Below are positions 11,401 through 23,000 of a stretch of 64,000 bases of DNA, one piece after another. This DNA comes from Diplosphaera chodatii (lineage: Eukaryota; Chlorophyta; Trebouxiophyceae; Prasiolales; Stichococcaceae). The position numbers were made by a program, and so were the translations under genes. The stretch is taken from contig JAALGY010000062.1 of the NCBI GenBank assembly GCA_032358165.1, positions 806,001-870,000 on the forward strand, written 5' to 3'. The notes under the pieces are model-generated. The model was not told where the DNA came from and searched no databases. It saw nothing but the letters and a program-made list of their open reading frames with translations. The first letter of the stretch is position 1. Every line of letters begins with the position of its first letter.

Positions 11401-14400
11401 TATATACTTGCGATGCACCATGCGTTTTCGACATGACAGGGCAGTCCTCCAGTGCCCGTCAAAGTCCACACCTCAGCAGCCATGGCCGCGCGGTCTGCTG
11501 TGTGTGTGTTGGGCATGGACGCCGCCAGTGCTACGGCATCAAGCACGTGCTTGTAGCTGGTGGTGTTGCGGCCATCTGACATCTGCAGGTGGACTGAAGC
11601 CCGTCGTCTGTGCGGTACGCGGCATGTGGACGTTCAGTCTGTAGGCTGATGGCAGCCCCAAGCACCCTGTAGTATGACTCGAACCATGAACCAGGACAAG
11701 CCCAGCCGCACCTGCTGCAGGGCAGAAAGCGCCTCGACCCAGGCGCCCTGTGCTGCCAGCCCAGCCAGCAGCATGTTCCACATGGCCAGCGTGGGTGCGC
11801 GGTTGCTTGCGACCAGCTCCTCAAAGACCTCGCGCACCTAAAACAGAGACTCCCTCTTGAGTTTGCATCAGCCCAGGGCTGAGGTGCATGCAACCAGCGG
11901 AGTCTGTTGCAGTATCAAGAGAGGTTGCAAAGTGAGGCTGTTGCCATGTTTCCGATGTGAGCATGGCAACCAGCATCTGCTCACACCCTCAGAGCAGCAG
12001 AAAGCGGCGCCGTGCGGCACTGACCTTGTGGTACTGCCCTGCCTGCAGGTGGCTGGCCATGAGGCTGGCCGCCGCCATCACAGAGGGGTGCTGCCCAGCC
12101 GACGCCGGGCCGCCGCCCAAGCTGCCGCTGCCGGCAGATGCCAGGATGCCGCCGCCGGCAAAGGCTCCACCCCCGGCCATGAACCCGCCTGCTTGACTCA
12201 CGCAGAGAGGCTTGCACTCACTTTCAAGGGGATTGCTACCCTACTTCAGGCTGCATGCAGCCATGAGCGCAGTTGGCGGCTGCCGGGCAGCGACTGACTG
12301 CAGGATAACTAGAGCGTCTCGGCAAGCTCACCAGCCAGGCCACGGGGCCCGCGGCACGCATTGCCGCGCGCCAGGGCGCCCACCACAGCGTTCATGCAGG
12401 TGCTGTTGGCCTCGAGGCCGCTGCCCTCCAGCCAGCTCCAGGCCTGCCGACATCATGCAACAGTGCCAGCATGTTGTTCTGGCATCAGAGCATGCAATCG
12501 GGTTTTTCTTGCATCTTTCCTGATGGCCACTTGGCCTGTTGCATCATAAGCCAGCTCAGCTTTCAGCACAAATATGTGACAGAGCTCACGATCTGGACGG
12601 CCTCCAGGTCGCCTGCGTCGCTGGCGGCGGTGATGAGGGTGCCAAAGGTGGCGATGCTGGGCCGCACGCCCCGCTGCACCATCGCCTGGTACACCTGCAG
12701 GCAGCGCAGACCAATCTGCAGCACTGCTGCCTAATGAGTGCACTGCGGAGGGCACTGAGCACACACTGCACTATAATCAGACATGTGACATGCTCAGCAC
12801 AATGGGCAGCAATATCGCAGCATGCCTGCATGGCGGTGGCGATCTCGCGTGCAGAGCCGCAGGCCTTCAGGGCTGCGTTGTACGACACGGTGTCGGGCTG
12901 CAGCTCAGCGCCCGCCTCCCACATTGCACTCAGTAGCACCAGCGCCTGCAAAATACACATGGCATCTGTCAGTATGCACATCAACAGTCGTTCCATGAAT
13001 TCTGTCCCGGAACTCAATTGCATTTATGTGAGCGACGTGGCCGATGCTGTGCTGCTGCCGTACACTTGTGTGACAACCTGATGGTTGCAGCAAACCAGTC
13101 AGCTGCCACTGCACCTTGGCCCACTGAGGGTGGCGGGCACGGGCGTAGGCGGCCAGCAGCGCGTTGCAGCACACACGGTTGGGGGCAACGCGCAGCGTTC
13201 GGCGCAGGCGGATGGTGACGCCAGCTGGCGCTTGAGGCACGTCCTGTAGCTCAACGTACCCACGCTCAGGGCCCAGTCGAGCTTGTTGCTTAAACTTTCA
13301 CAAAGCACAGGATTGCCTTCACATTGAACATGCAACCAGATGTGGTGCATATGAACTTTTCGTCCGCATACCGCTGAGTCCATGCGTCTCATTGGCAGGA
13401 GGCTTGGCTGTGGGATGGCCGTCACAGGGGGGCTGTTCAGCTGCGCACTGGAGAAGCTGTAAACTTGCTGTGCTGCAAACGGGTTGATTGAGGCGCTGGG
13501 GTCCTGCACATGGTCATGAGGTGCATTACGCAGCTTGCAATAAGGAGTGCATCAATACTGCATGCAGTGTCAAGGTTTGCTGACATCTGAAGTGAACACA
13601 TGGGTGCAGCACCTTGGCGGGTGCTGTGCTGCCCAGGCTTGCTGGTGTGGTGGCAAAGCTGCGGTGTTGCTGTGGCGGGGGAGGGACTGCCTGGTCAGCT
13701 GCGCTCCAGAAGCTGCACACGACCGGAACGGAAGCTTGCCAAAGGTGTGCAATTCTGAGCACAGCAGCGTCGTTTCAGCCAGCTGACCGTATGGTGGATG
13801 CCGGTTCAGACAATGTGACTTGCCAGCTTGGGCACACCTGCTACCAATGGCGTCGCTGCTGCCTGTGGATTGTGGGGCGCCCGCTGGGTTGCTGGCAGAC
13901 AGCGGCCAGCCGCCAGGCTCGCACTCCACGATGTCCGCCCACAGGGTACGCTGCCCTGCCGGGGCGACGCCGCCCTGGAGCCCTGCCAGCACCGAGTCTG
14001 GAGTGAGCCCCCAGGTGCGCGCCACAGCATCTGCCGTTGAGCACACAAATGCAGCTGGTAAGCACCCTTTTCCGGTCAACCTGCTGCAAATTTGGGTGTC
14101 CAGCATCGGAGATGCAGGTCCTGCGTCAACCAGTTTGTGCAGAGGACATGCTGTGAACTGCAGCAAGATTGCACTCATTGTGCACCGTCAGAGCTTGTTC
14201 CAGCTTGCCACAGCGCGGCCGCGGTCTTGCTGGGGCTGCCGCCACAGGTGGAGCCGCTGCGGACGAGGCTGGTGGCCGAGTGCGAGGGCGCCAGCAGGTG
14301 CATCGCCGCGCTCTGGTCGGGCGTCGGCTCCGCTTCGGACAGCATGAAAGCTGAGGAACTGCCTGTCGCCATCGAAGTTGCTGCCTGCAAGATGCCATGC

Positions 14401-16508
14401 TTGCAGTGAACGCATGGAAAGCCATCACCACGCAGATGCAAAGATCACACCGGTACACCATGTGAGACATGCACATTCCATAACATGGCTGCTGCCCCAA
14501 TCCAGATCATACACATGTACACTCACCTTTTCGTCGATGGGTGCCATTGAGCTGGGAGGGTTCATGGTGAGTGATGCCAGCCACCGTGACATGTCGTCAC
14601 CGTCTGTGATGGAGTTCTCGGGCGATGTGTTTGGCGATGGGCGCAGCCCTGTGCAACATGAGGTCGATCGATGCAGGATCCGATGAGTGCGCATGCAACA
14701 TCCAACAATAGATGAAGCAGTCAGTACTCAGGTCAGACGCCTGCTGACCGCATATGGTGCCAATTTCCGCGCTCTGGCTTGGCGTGAGGGGCATGAAGGC
14801 TTCTCCTCCATCTGCGATTCTCGGGTATCAGGCATGAGCCTTGCAGCTTGGATACCCCTACTACAGGGTTGTCTGGCATACATAGGCTGGTCACTAGCGT
14901 CATCTGGGTAGCAGGAATCAGAGGCTAGGCAACGAGAGCATGCCTGTGGCTCGGCGCATCTTCTCTCCGGCCTGCTCTTCAGCCGCCTGCGCAGCCTCCA
15001 TACGCTGCAGCAGCAGTGCTGACTGCGGGCACAAGCAGGAGCTCCTCACAAACGCCAACTGTCAGCGAAGGAGGACCCACCACATGCTTGAGGCACGCAT
15101 GTGAGGAGGCTATGTCGTGTGTAGAGAAAGAGGCACTGCATAGAGGTGTTTCCGCACACACAGTCGCAGACAGAGCGCACCTGCGGGCTGCCGGCCGCGG
15201 CGGCGGCGCGGCACATGTCCAGGAACAGCTGCTGGGCGAGGTGCCACTGGCCGCCGCGCTCCAGCGCACTGATCAGGCTGCAGCACGTCACCACATCAGC
15301 GTCCACCCCGCGCGCCTGCATGTGCCCAAACACCTGCCCACAACACCACGCTGCACGGTTGCTGTGGCAGGAAACAGGTCGGTTGCGAGAGGTGTCAATC
15401 GTCTGCACGTTCAGGGCCGTAAGATTGGGGCAGAGACACGTCATTGATCAATTCCGCAGGTGGCAGTTTGGGCAGTATGCTCAAGCGATGACCTGCAGGG
15501 CGAGGCTCCACTGCTTGCCCTTGGCGAGGGCGGAGATGGTGGACGAGTAGGTGATGGCGTCGCGGCGCAGCCCCTGGGCCTCCATCTTGTGGAAGATCGC
15601 CATGGCCTGCTGCCACTGGCCGCCTGCAAGCCGCCATAGCAGCAGGTAGCAGCAAGTTGAGCTGCGCCCGGACCAGTGGCTGCTTGTGTTGTGTAGTGTC
15701 CGCAGAATGTTACCCTGTCAGGAGATTCAGTATACAGAAGAAACCTGGCAATGTATGACTGCTTGCCTTTGTCACACGCTGAGATGGCAGCGTTGGTGAT
15801 GGCAGTGTCGGCCATGAGGCCAATGGCGGGCAGCGTGTCATACACCTCCAGCGCCTTGCGGTAGGCATTCTCGCGCGACAGCTTGGCGACCATCTTCGTG
15901 AGACCTGCAGTCGTCACGGCAGCGGCTATTGCTCCGTTGTTCCATCGTTGTCACAAGTGGGCATCACAGAGCACCTGTGTGGCGAGGTCCGATGGCACAA
16001 GCGTCATGGCCCAGCAGGCTAGATGGGTACCTGGCAGGCGGGGGCTGAAGGTCGCGCAGGTGAGGATCTCACGAATCTCTCCAGTGCCATCGCGGCATGC
16101 GTACAGCAATGCTGCAAGGCTGCGGCCAAGCATACATACGAGTACCTTGTTCCTTGCTCATCGACAAGTTCCCATAAGAAGTACATGTGTGAGGCATGAT
16201 CGAGAAGCAGCAGCACGCAGCTAAATTTCACCATGCACACAAGCCACAAGCACTATTGAACAGCAGGATGTCAGCTCACAGCACCTGCGCATGTCGTTGG
16301 CAGGTGATCGGCGCATGTTGCCGAGCAGGTTGCCGGTCGCCATTGGTCCAGTCCTGTGGCTGGTGCTGATTGGGCTGCTGATCGAAGGGCCGGCTCGTCC
16401 GATGCTAGACCCTCCGACCGTGGCCAGGTAGGTTGGGCTGCCTCCAAAGGTTCCGAACGCGTGGTTATGCGGCTCGTACGCCGGCCATACGACCGCTGCA
16501 CTGCCCAT
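8467..16508 (-). CDS. PPR-SMR protein (pentatricopeptide repeats plus C-terminal SMR domain)
   Basis: PPR proteins bind organelle RNA sequence-specifically, and PPR-SMR members act in chloroplast gene expression or retrograde signalling. The start is taken at 16508 (MGSAAVVWPAYEPHNHAFG). PPR units are readable at about 15,850 (KALEVYDTLPAIGLMADTAI), 15,570, 15,310 (ARGVDADVVTCCSLISALER), 13,200, 12,890 (LQPDTVSYNAALKACGSARE), 12,650, 11,780 (a partial one), 10,700, 10,200 and 9,730 (VAPDTRTLNCVVDALHDGRQ). A Ser/Pro-rich linker without repeats occupies roughly 13,380-14,700. The SMR domain begins LTVDLQGCSRERGLVVVVAW (~9,100). It continues across an intron (donor ~8,985, acceptor ~8,823) as ARIVFG then GWGSGASQLHAAVEALL, matching the SMR G-W-G core. 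Many introns are present and the exact exon list is incomplete. Plastid or mitochondrial targeting is probable but not proven. Confidence 0.85.
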
Positions 16509-17771
16509 CAGATAGTCTGCGGGCCAGGCGAGGGAGGCTCGTCAAATGCTGGCCTGCCGTGGGCGAAGGCCCGCACCGGCACAATGCCGCCGATAAAATA
16601 TTCCAAACATTATTCCGGCAAGTCGACCCCTAGGTCACCCTCATATCATGCCGTGCAGCTACTTCGCCGTGTGTCTCGCGGTTGCACCATGACACCACGA
16701 GCCTCTGGGACATCGGGCTACAGCTGACGTTGAAGCCACTGCTCGGGGGCTTCTCTGCCCGGAGCGCTGGTAAGGTATTGCTGTCATCATCGATGATGAT
16801 CGTGCAATCGAGCGAATCCCGTCACTTATGGTGCAAAGCAGTCTGTCACCGAGACCTGGCCCGAACCGATGCCAGATATTTGCCCAGCGTGAGCCGAAAA
16901 CGTGGCTCCTCGGATTGGCCTGTGCTGAACCTATGCAAGTGATGCGAGCTGCGGGTAGGTGGATCGAGCAGTCGGCAGGTGGCTTTGCAACGGAGGTGAG
17001 CAAGGTGCGGGCGGGTTCACGTGATCAGAAGCATCGCCTGGCATCGTCAGGAGATGGTCGCAGAACTTCAGCCCGCACATAAGGCACCTCATTCATATAT
17101 GAAGTGCGACGGACAAGCAGCAACCATGACCCACTGGCACTCTGGCCTGTGGTGCGCAGCCCGACCCTGGGACACTACCACCGCTACTTTTATGGCTTCG
17201 TGCTTGCAGCACCGCTGTCCTTGGATGTCAGCGCCATCGCCTATACAGCAAGATGCTCACCTTGGAGCGCCGTGGGCCGTGGTCGCCGCTGGCTTGGGCG
17301 ATGCAGGTCAGCAAGCCACTTGCACTGCTGTGAACGTCGTTGAGGCCGCCGAAGGCCGTTGCTGCGGTGGCGTGCCCCAGCCTGGCCTGGGCAAATTGCG
17401 TCTGCTGGCCTCAATGCATGGCAGTGAATGTCACAAAGGCGCCGTCGCGCAAAGCATCAGTGTGTAACGTCAAGCAAGATGTTGCGGCTTTTGAGGAAGG
17501 ATTCTGGCACCGTCCTGCATCCAGTGCTGATGGAGGCAGCAGCCGCTAGATATTTGGCGACCGGCAGGCGGATGCCTGTGCTGGGAAGAGGTGACATGGT
17601 GGCTGAGAGACACTCTTCCTGTGTTGACTCGACCGTTATTACATGGACGAGCATCAGCCTCTGATGCTTGCAGTAGTGTCACCACCGTCAGCTTGCCCAA
17701 AATGTGCAGCGACACACCAACGGCAGACCGCAGGATGCAGCATGCAATTCATTCTCACGGTTAGCACCCTG
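16509..17771. other. Intergenic, about 1.26 kb, no supported gene
   Basis: Upstream of the PPR-SMR gene and downstream of the proteasome subunit gene. Several open frames of 70-150 codons exist, but none shows a recognisable motif and their compositions differ from the real exons around. It presumably contains the PPR-SMR promoter. Confidence 0.5.
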
Positions 17772-18886
17772 CTATACTCGCTTCACTTCCCGTATGCCGT
17801 TCTTGTCCACCACCTTGATGACGTAGCTGGGAGGCGCAACCACAAGCCGCTCCTTCACTTCTGCAATGCCCTACAGCAACAACAGCAGGGTTGCAGCATA
17901 AGCGCTCCGTCTGCACATAAGAGCACCATCAGCACACATGTCCTGCTCTGTGCATGGTCACCAAATGCGATTCATCCATCAGCGTCATGCACCTTTTCCA
18001 TGAGCTCCAAGGCCTCGGGCTCTGACATGTCTGGGTGCCATAGCCGGTCGCACAAAGACAATACGAAGTATGAGCCTGCAGTGCAGCACAGCTGTGTGAT
18101 GTCATACGTAGCAATAGCAGCGCGGCAGCAAAGTGAGCAAACACAGGGTTGAACTATCTGCAGTGGCTCTTTGCGAATAAGAACGAAGGTAACATGCTGA
18201 CCGTAGCCTGTGCCGGCAATGTTCATCTTGTGCATTGTGGCCAGGTAGTCAAGCCAGTACAGCTCCGCCCCCGCGTCCTCATCGAAGCCAGCCACCAGCA
18301 AGTTCGTCTGGTAGGGGTTCTGCAGCGCCAGCACACGCTTTCAAGTAAGTCTTGCAGCATGCCCACACACCAAGCTATTGCAAATGCAGAAGTGCAGCGC
18401 AGAGACCAAGTCTGCTTCGCGCGCTGCTGGCCGACCACCCACAGTACAACCACAACCTAAGTGCAGCTTGCACACCTTTCGCAGCGCCGTGGCCAGCTCT
18501 CGCCGTGTAAAGTGCGCCACCGCATGTGTGCTGAGCCGGCTGTCGTTGCGCAGCGCATACAGCCGCACATTGGCGATGACGAACTCTGAGAACTGTGACA
18601 CGAAGCACGCACCATCACAAGTAAGCCACTGGACCTTCAAGCTGCTACAAAGCAGAGCAGGCAGCTAAGCATGTGGCAGCTGAGCATGCAAATTTGACCC
18701 AACCTGCACACGGTCGCCAGGCTCTCCGGCCATGGCGATCAGCTTCTGGCTTGCGGCAGGGCTGTCGCTGTCCACGGGCACGATCTTGTCTTCATCGTGT
18801 TTGATGGTGATGATCTGCTGCACCGCTGTCGTGTCCGCAACCACCATCACAAAGTCCTTCCCGCGGATGCCCATCAAGTAGTCCAT
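17772..18886 (-). CDS. PBD1: 20S proteasome beta-4 subunit (PBD1/PSMB2 type)
   Basis: This is a structural, non-catalytic beta subunit of the 20S proteasome core (beta-4 position). Start ATG is at 18884-18886 (MDYLMGIRGKDFVMVVADTT) and stop TAG at 17772-17774. The exons contain DEDKIVPVD and AGEPGDRVQ (~18,715-18,800), ANVRLYALRN and FTRRELATALRK (~18,480-18,580), NPYQTNLLVAGFDEDAG with LDYLATMHKMN (~18,220-18,330), SYFVLSLCDRLWHPDMS (~18,000-18,080), and a last exon 17772-17870 reading VKERLVVAPPSYVIKVVDKN. Like other beta-4 subunits it has no N-terminal Thr1 active site after a cleavable propeptide. One internal insertion (VDSDSPAASQKLIAM) is longer than usual, or part of it may be mis-assigned coding sequence. 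Confidence 0.95.
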
Positions 18887-20009
18887 GCTGGGCCGGCGTC
18901 ACACCACGCCTGATCGTAGACGGCGGTGCAGCTGACGCCGCAGAGTGGGTGCTGGCCGGCCTGCAGGGCGCTCTGGCGGAGCAAGGCGCGGTCTGGTGGG
19001 CGGGCAATATGCAGTGCGTGGCTGTGCTGACCGTCCTTCAGAACGCACAACGCAGCTGAAAGTCGCCAGCACCTGCGAAGGCAGGCGCACGGGACTTCTG
19101 CCTTGGTCTGGTGCACCGTGCAGCTCACCAGAGGCTTCTGGTGTTCTCACTGATGACATTCAGTCGTTCAAGCGCCACATAAGACGACAACAAGGATGCA
19201 GAAAGACGTGCGCAGAGCCTCAGGCGTGCCCAACGCAGGCATACGGCAAGGCAGCACAGGCAACACACCTAGGAAGGCCACACCTCTTCAGCAAGCACAA
19301 CTATTGCAACAACAACGACAGTGCCGGCCCTGCGAAGCCGGGCGTCGGAAGACCACTCTTGCTTGCCTCAGAGATGAATCGTTGTGGGCTACAAGGAACA
19401 CTGGCATGCAGTCTTGCAGTGACATCAAGCGAACTCGCTTCTGTAGCCGCGGCACTCGTTTCCGCACCGTCAGTCCCCTGGCTGTGATGGCGGTGACTAA
19501 CCCCGCTCGTCAAAAGCTGCGGGCTGTTTCGCGGGCCTTGCAGGCTGTGCAGCGATTGCTATACTAGTGAACAGACGCTGTGGCTAAGGGGTGTTCCGGT
19601 GAGGAAGGCTGGTCTGACACAGATTGGCTGCCCTTGTCTGCGTTTGCCCCCTCTGGGGCGCGTGCCTTGACACAGCAGTCAGCTGGCTGCGCGCAACCAG
19701 CCAGCAATCTGCAGCAAACTTCAGGGTAGTCAGGGTGCCAGTGCGGCCGCTGGTAGGCCGGTCGGCCCCATTGGCAGCTTTGCCCACAAGGCTTTACGCG
19801 AGGGGTCCTGCACACATTGGCGCAGGACACTGCAAGCGGCGGGCCCAGCAGACAGCGTTGTTGATGCTTGAGCAAGCTGCCAGGGATACATCGCCGCTGG
19901 GTTCAGCCGCGCTGTGGGGCATCCGATGACTGCCAGCCCTGGACAAGTTTGGAATCGTCTCAGCACCCTGGCGGCCGACAGATAGAAGGAGTGTGAACTG
20001 GCAGCTGCA
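18887..20009. promoter_or_regulatory. Divergent intergenic region between PBD1 and the alpha/beta hydrolase gene
   Basis: The two start codons point away from each other across 1.1 kb. No coding region with supporting features was found on either strand. Promoters and 5' untranslated regions must lie here, but no element could be pinned down. Confidence 0.35.
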
Positions 20010-23000
20010 ATGAGTAGCAATGCAGCTGGCACGACTGCACCGCGTGCCAGAATCATCAAATTCAAGCTGCCGTCCATCAAGGAGCGCAAGCGGAAGCGGT
20101 CGGTGTATAACTCAGAGACACTTGTTCGGTCCGTCCGTTTCATGCGCTACTGCCTCGTATGCTCAGCGTCCCTCTTTCGGGCCATGGCACCATGGGGCCT
20201 GGCCGTGGCAGAGGTTGCGACAATGCTCCTGCTGTACTTCATCGCGGTGCCATCAGCGCTGCTGGTGCGCCAGCGGCTGAGCACATACAGCTATGGCTTC
20301 AACCGGTCACTGGAGGATGTGGTGGCGCTGTCTCTGGCGCGCGGCCTGGCGGTCACTGCTGCCTACTTCACTGGCGCCGGGGCCAAGCACCACAGGTAAA
20401 CTTCTATGCAACACTCGCTTGTATACATTTTTGCCTTCCCATGCCTCTCTTTCATATGAGAGTCTGTGGCACTTGCTGCGTCCACCTGCTTTCTTTGCCT
20501 TCACGGTGTCACACACAATTGGGATGTGCAGGCCGTACATGTGGACAGCGTACGCTTTCGCGGCATTTGGCGGCCCCTTTGTGCTCGCCAAGCTACTGGC
20601 GTTCACGTATCCACAGCACTCAGCCACCATCGTGCTGGTGCTGCTGATGAGCCTGGCGTTTACTGGCTTGCACCTGACAGCAGCGCACAACATGGTGCGG
20701 TGGGCGAGGCACCGCTCAGACATGGGCCTTGATGGCTTCGGTTACCCCTGGGAGGTGAGCAGTCGACTTGGCAGCAGGCATTTCATAGGTAGCCAATTCT
20801 CTGTTGCGCACATGGCAATGGTCCCATGCATTACCATGTGATGAGGCTGTGTACTGTCCTCGGGTGGTGTCTCTCACTTCTGTTGCACTGGTGCTGCAGG
20901 AAGGGGAGGAGGCCTGGGTGATGCTGGGCAGGACAGGCAGCCTGGGCGCCTTTGGCCCTGGGCAAGATGACTCGGCCGATGATGTGTCGCCGCGCGCTCT
21001 CGCGGACCCAGACTCGCAGTTTGTAGAGTGCGGGGCCATGACCGTCCACGTGAAGGAGGCAGCACCGCCGGTAAGGGGCGATGACCCTGTTGTGTTGTAT
21101 GGCTGCTAGCGTTTGGGTTTGCCAGACAGATTCGCAGAGCCAACCTGACATTCCGTCACATGCTGGACCGGATCTGTCATGGGTGCTTATGGGTGCAGGC
21201 TGACGAGGCGGTTCCAGAGGTTGGCATCGTGCTCATACACGGCTACGGCAGTGGCGTGTTTGCATGGCGCCACATCATGTGGCCCCTCGCACGTGCATCC
21301 CGCTGCCGCGTCTTGGCATTTGATCGCCCGGCCTTTGGTGAACCCCTTGTGCTGTCACCTGTTAGTGATTCTGCTCGTGTGACTGCAGCACATCTCCTGT
21401 GCAGTGCACGACCAGCTTGCTGGTTTTCTTCTCTCTGGGTACCTTTCTACACTTACACTGACAGGCGTGTTCATGCCACACAGGCCTGACATCCCGGCCG
21501 CGGCCGCCGACGCGCGGCGACAGCCCCTACAGCCTGCGCTCAGCGGCGCGCCTGGCGCTCGCCCTGGCCGGCCAGCTGGGCATGAAGCGCGTCATCTTTG
21601 TGGGCCACGCCGACGGCGCCCTGGTCGCGTTGCTGGCGACGGCCATGGCAGCAGGTGTGCCGCCCGCCCGTGCGCCCTTCTGACACTCGACCGCATGCAG
21701 GGAGCTTCGAGGAGCTTTGCCAGCTTTCATGCTTCGCAGCAGTGATCAACGGCAGTCATCCACCAGTCTGTATCGTGTTGTGGCACTTTCGCCTTATCAT
21801 TCGGTGTTCCACATTCTCGCAGGCCTCCCGGCAGGCTGGACTGGCGGCGACGCCGCCGCGGACAGCGAGGACGATGGGGAGCGCTCCACGGGCTCCTCGG
21901 CATTTGGCTCCTCCGCCGCGGTGGCCGACCACGGCAGCAGCCGGACCAGCACGCCCGACTCGCTGCCCAACAGGTGTGCGCGTCTCCCCTGACGACGGTG
22001 CTGCTGCATATGTTATGTGGCCCTGCAGACGATTGCATCAGGGCCAGCTTGGAAACAGCTGTGGGTTGATGGCTGACACGCGTGCATGCTTTGTGCGGCA
22101 GCGGCGGCGCGCTCAAGCGGTCCGGCGGCAGCGGCCTGTGGCGCAAGGTGCTGGGCGGCAGCGGCCTCGCCCCGCTGGCGGAGCAGTCGGAGGCGGACCT
22201 GGAGGCGGGCCTCCCGCTGATGGCCCCCTCCTCCGCCGGCAGCGGCAGCCTGGACGCCGGCAGCGCCGCCGGCCGGGCGGCCAGCCAGCAGGCGTTCCGG
22301 CAGCAGCGCCAGCCGCAGCAGCAGCCCCAGTCGCAGCACCGCGAGGCGCCCGAGCCGGCCACAACGCCTGCGGCCGCCCAGCCCCCCAGCGCGCTCGCGC
22401 CCGCCGTGTCCGGCGCCAACCTGAAGCTGCGCGGCGCGGTGCCGGGCACCGCCGTGCTGGTGCGCGTGCATGCGACCGCGTCCTTTCTGCTTGCATGTGG
22501 CAGCAAGGCAGGCTCGTCTGCATGGTAGTGTTCGAGCACCGAACGTTCTAAATATTTGACAGCATGCTGCACGGGGTGTCACGGGTGGCAGACTGATGAT
22601 GCACAAGCTGCCATGATCACAGCGGCTCACACGGGGCTTTGCGCGTGCAGGTGGGTGCCGCCGGGGGCCACGCAGCCACGCGCCACATGCGCTCCGACAG
22701 CCAGACGTCCAGCCTGACGCCCAGCAGCGTCGGGAAGTCCAGCGGCAGCGGCGTGCCAGGCACCCCTCTCACGGTCGGTGTCATTGAAAAGCATGACCTG
22801 ATGCTGATAAGGATACAAGCTGAAGCATGCAAGTGGGTGCCAGAAACGTTACATGTTTCCTGCTACATGTTGTCTTGTCAGCATGAAGCCATTAACCTGC
22901 ACCCGTAAGAGGGTTTGCCCTGCCGCTTCCAGGAGCAGGCAGCGTCGTCGCATCACATCTCTCATGAATGATCATTTTGTTGTCCTCTTGCAGGTGCTGG

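Noticed and set aside
16356..17664. Several plus-strand frames of 70-150 codons between PPR-SMR and PBD1
   Set aside because: No recognisable motif, no consistent splice pattern, codon use unlike the neighbouring exons.
21598..22572. Long frames on both strands
   Set aside because: Shadows of the disordered insertion of the alpha/beta hydrolase gene.
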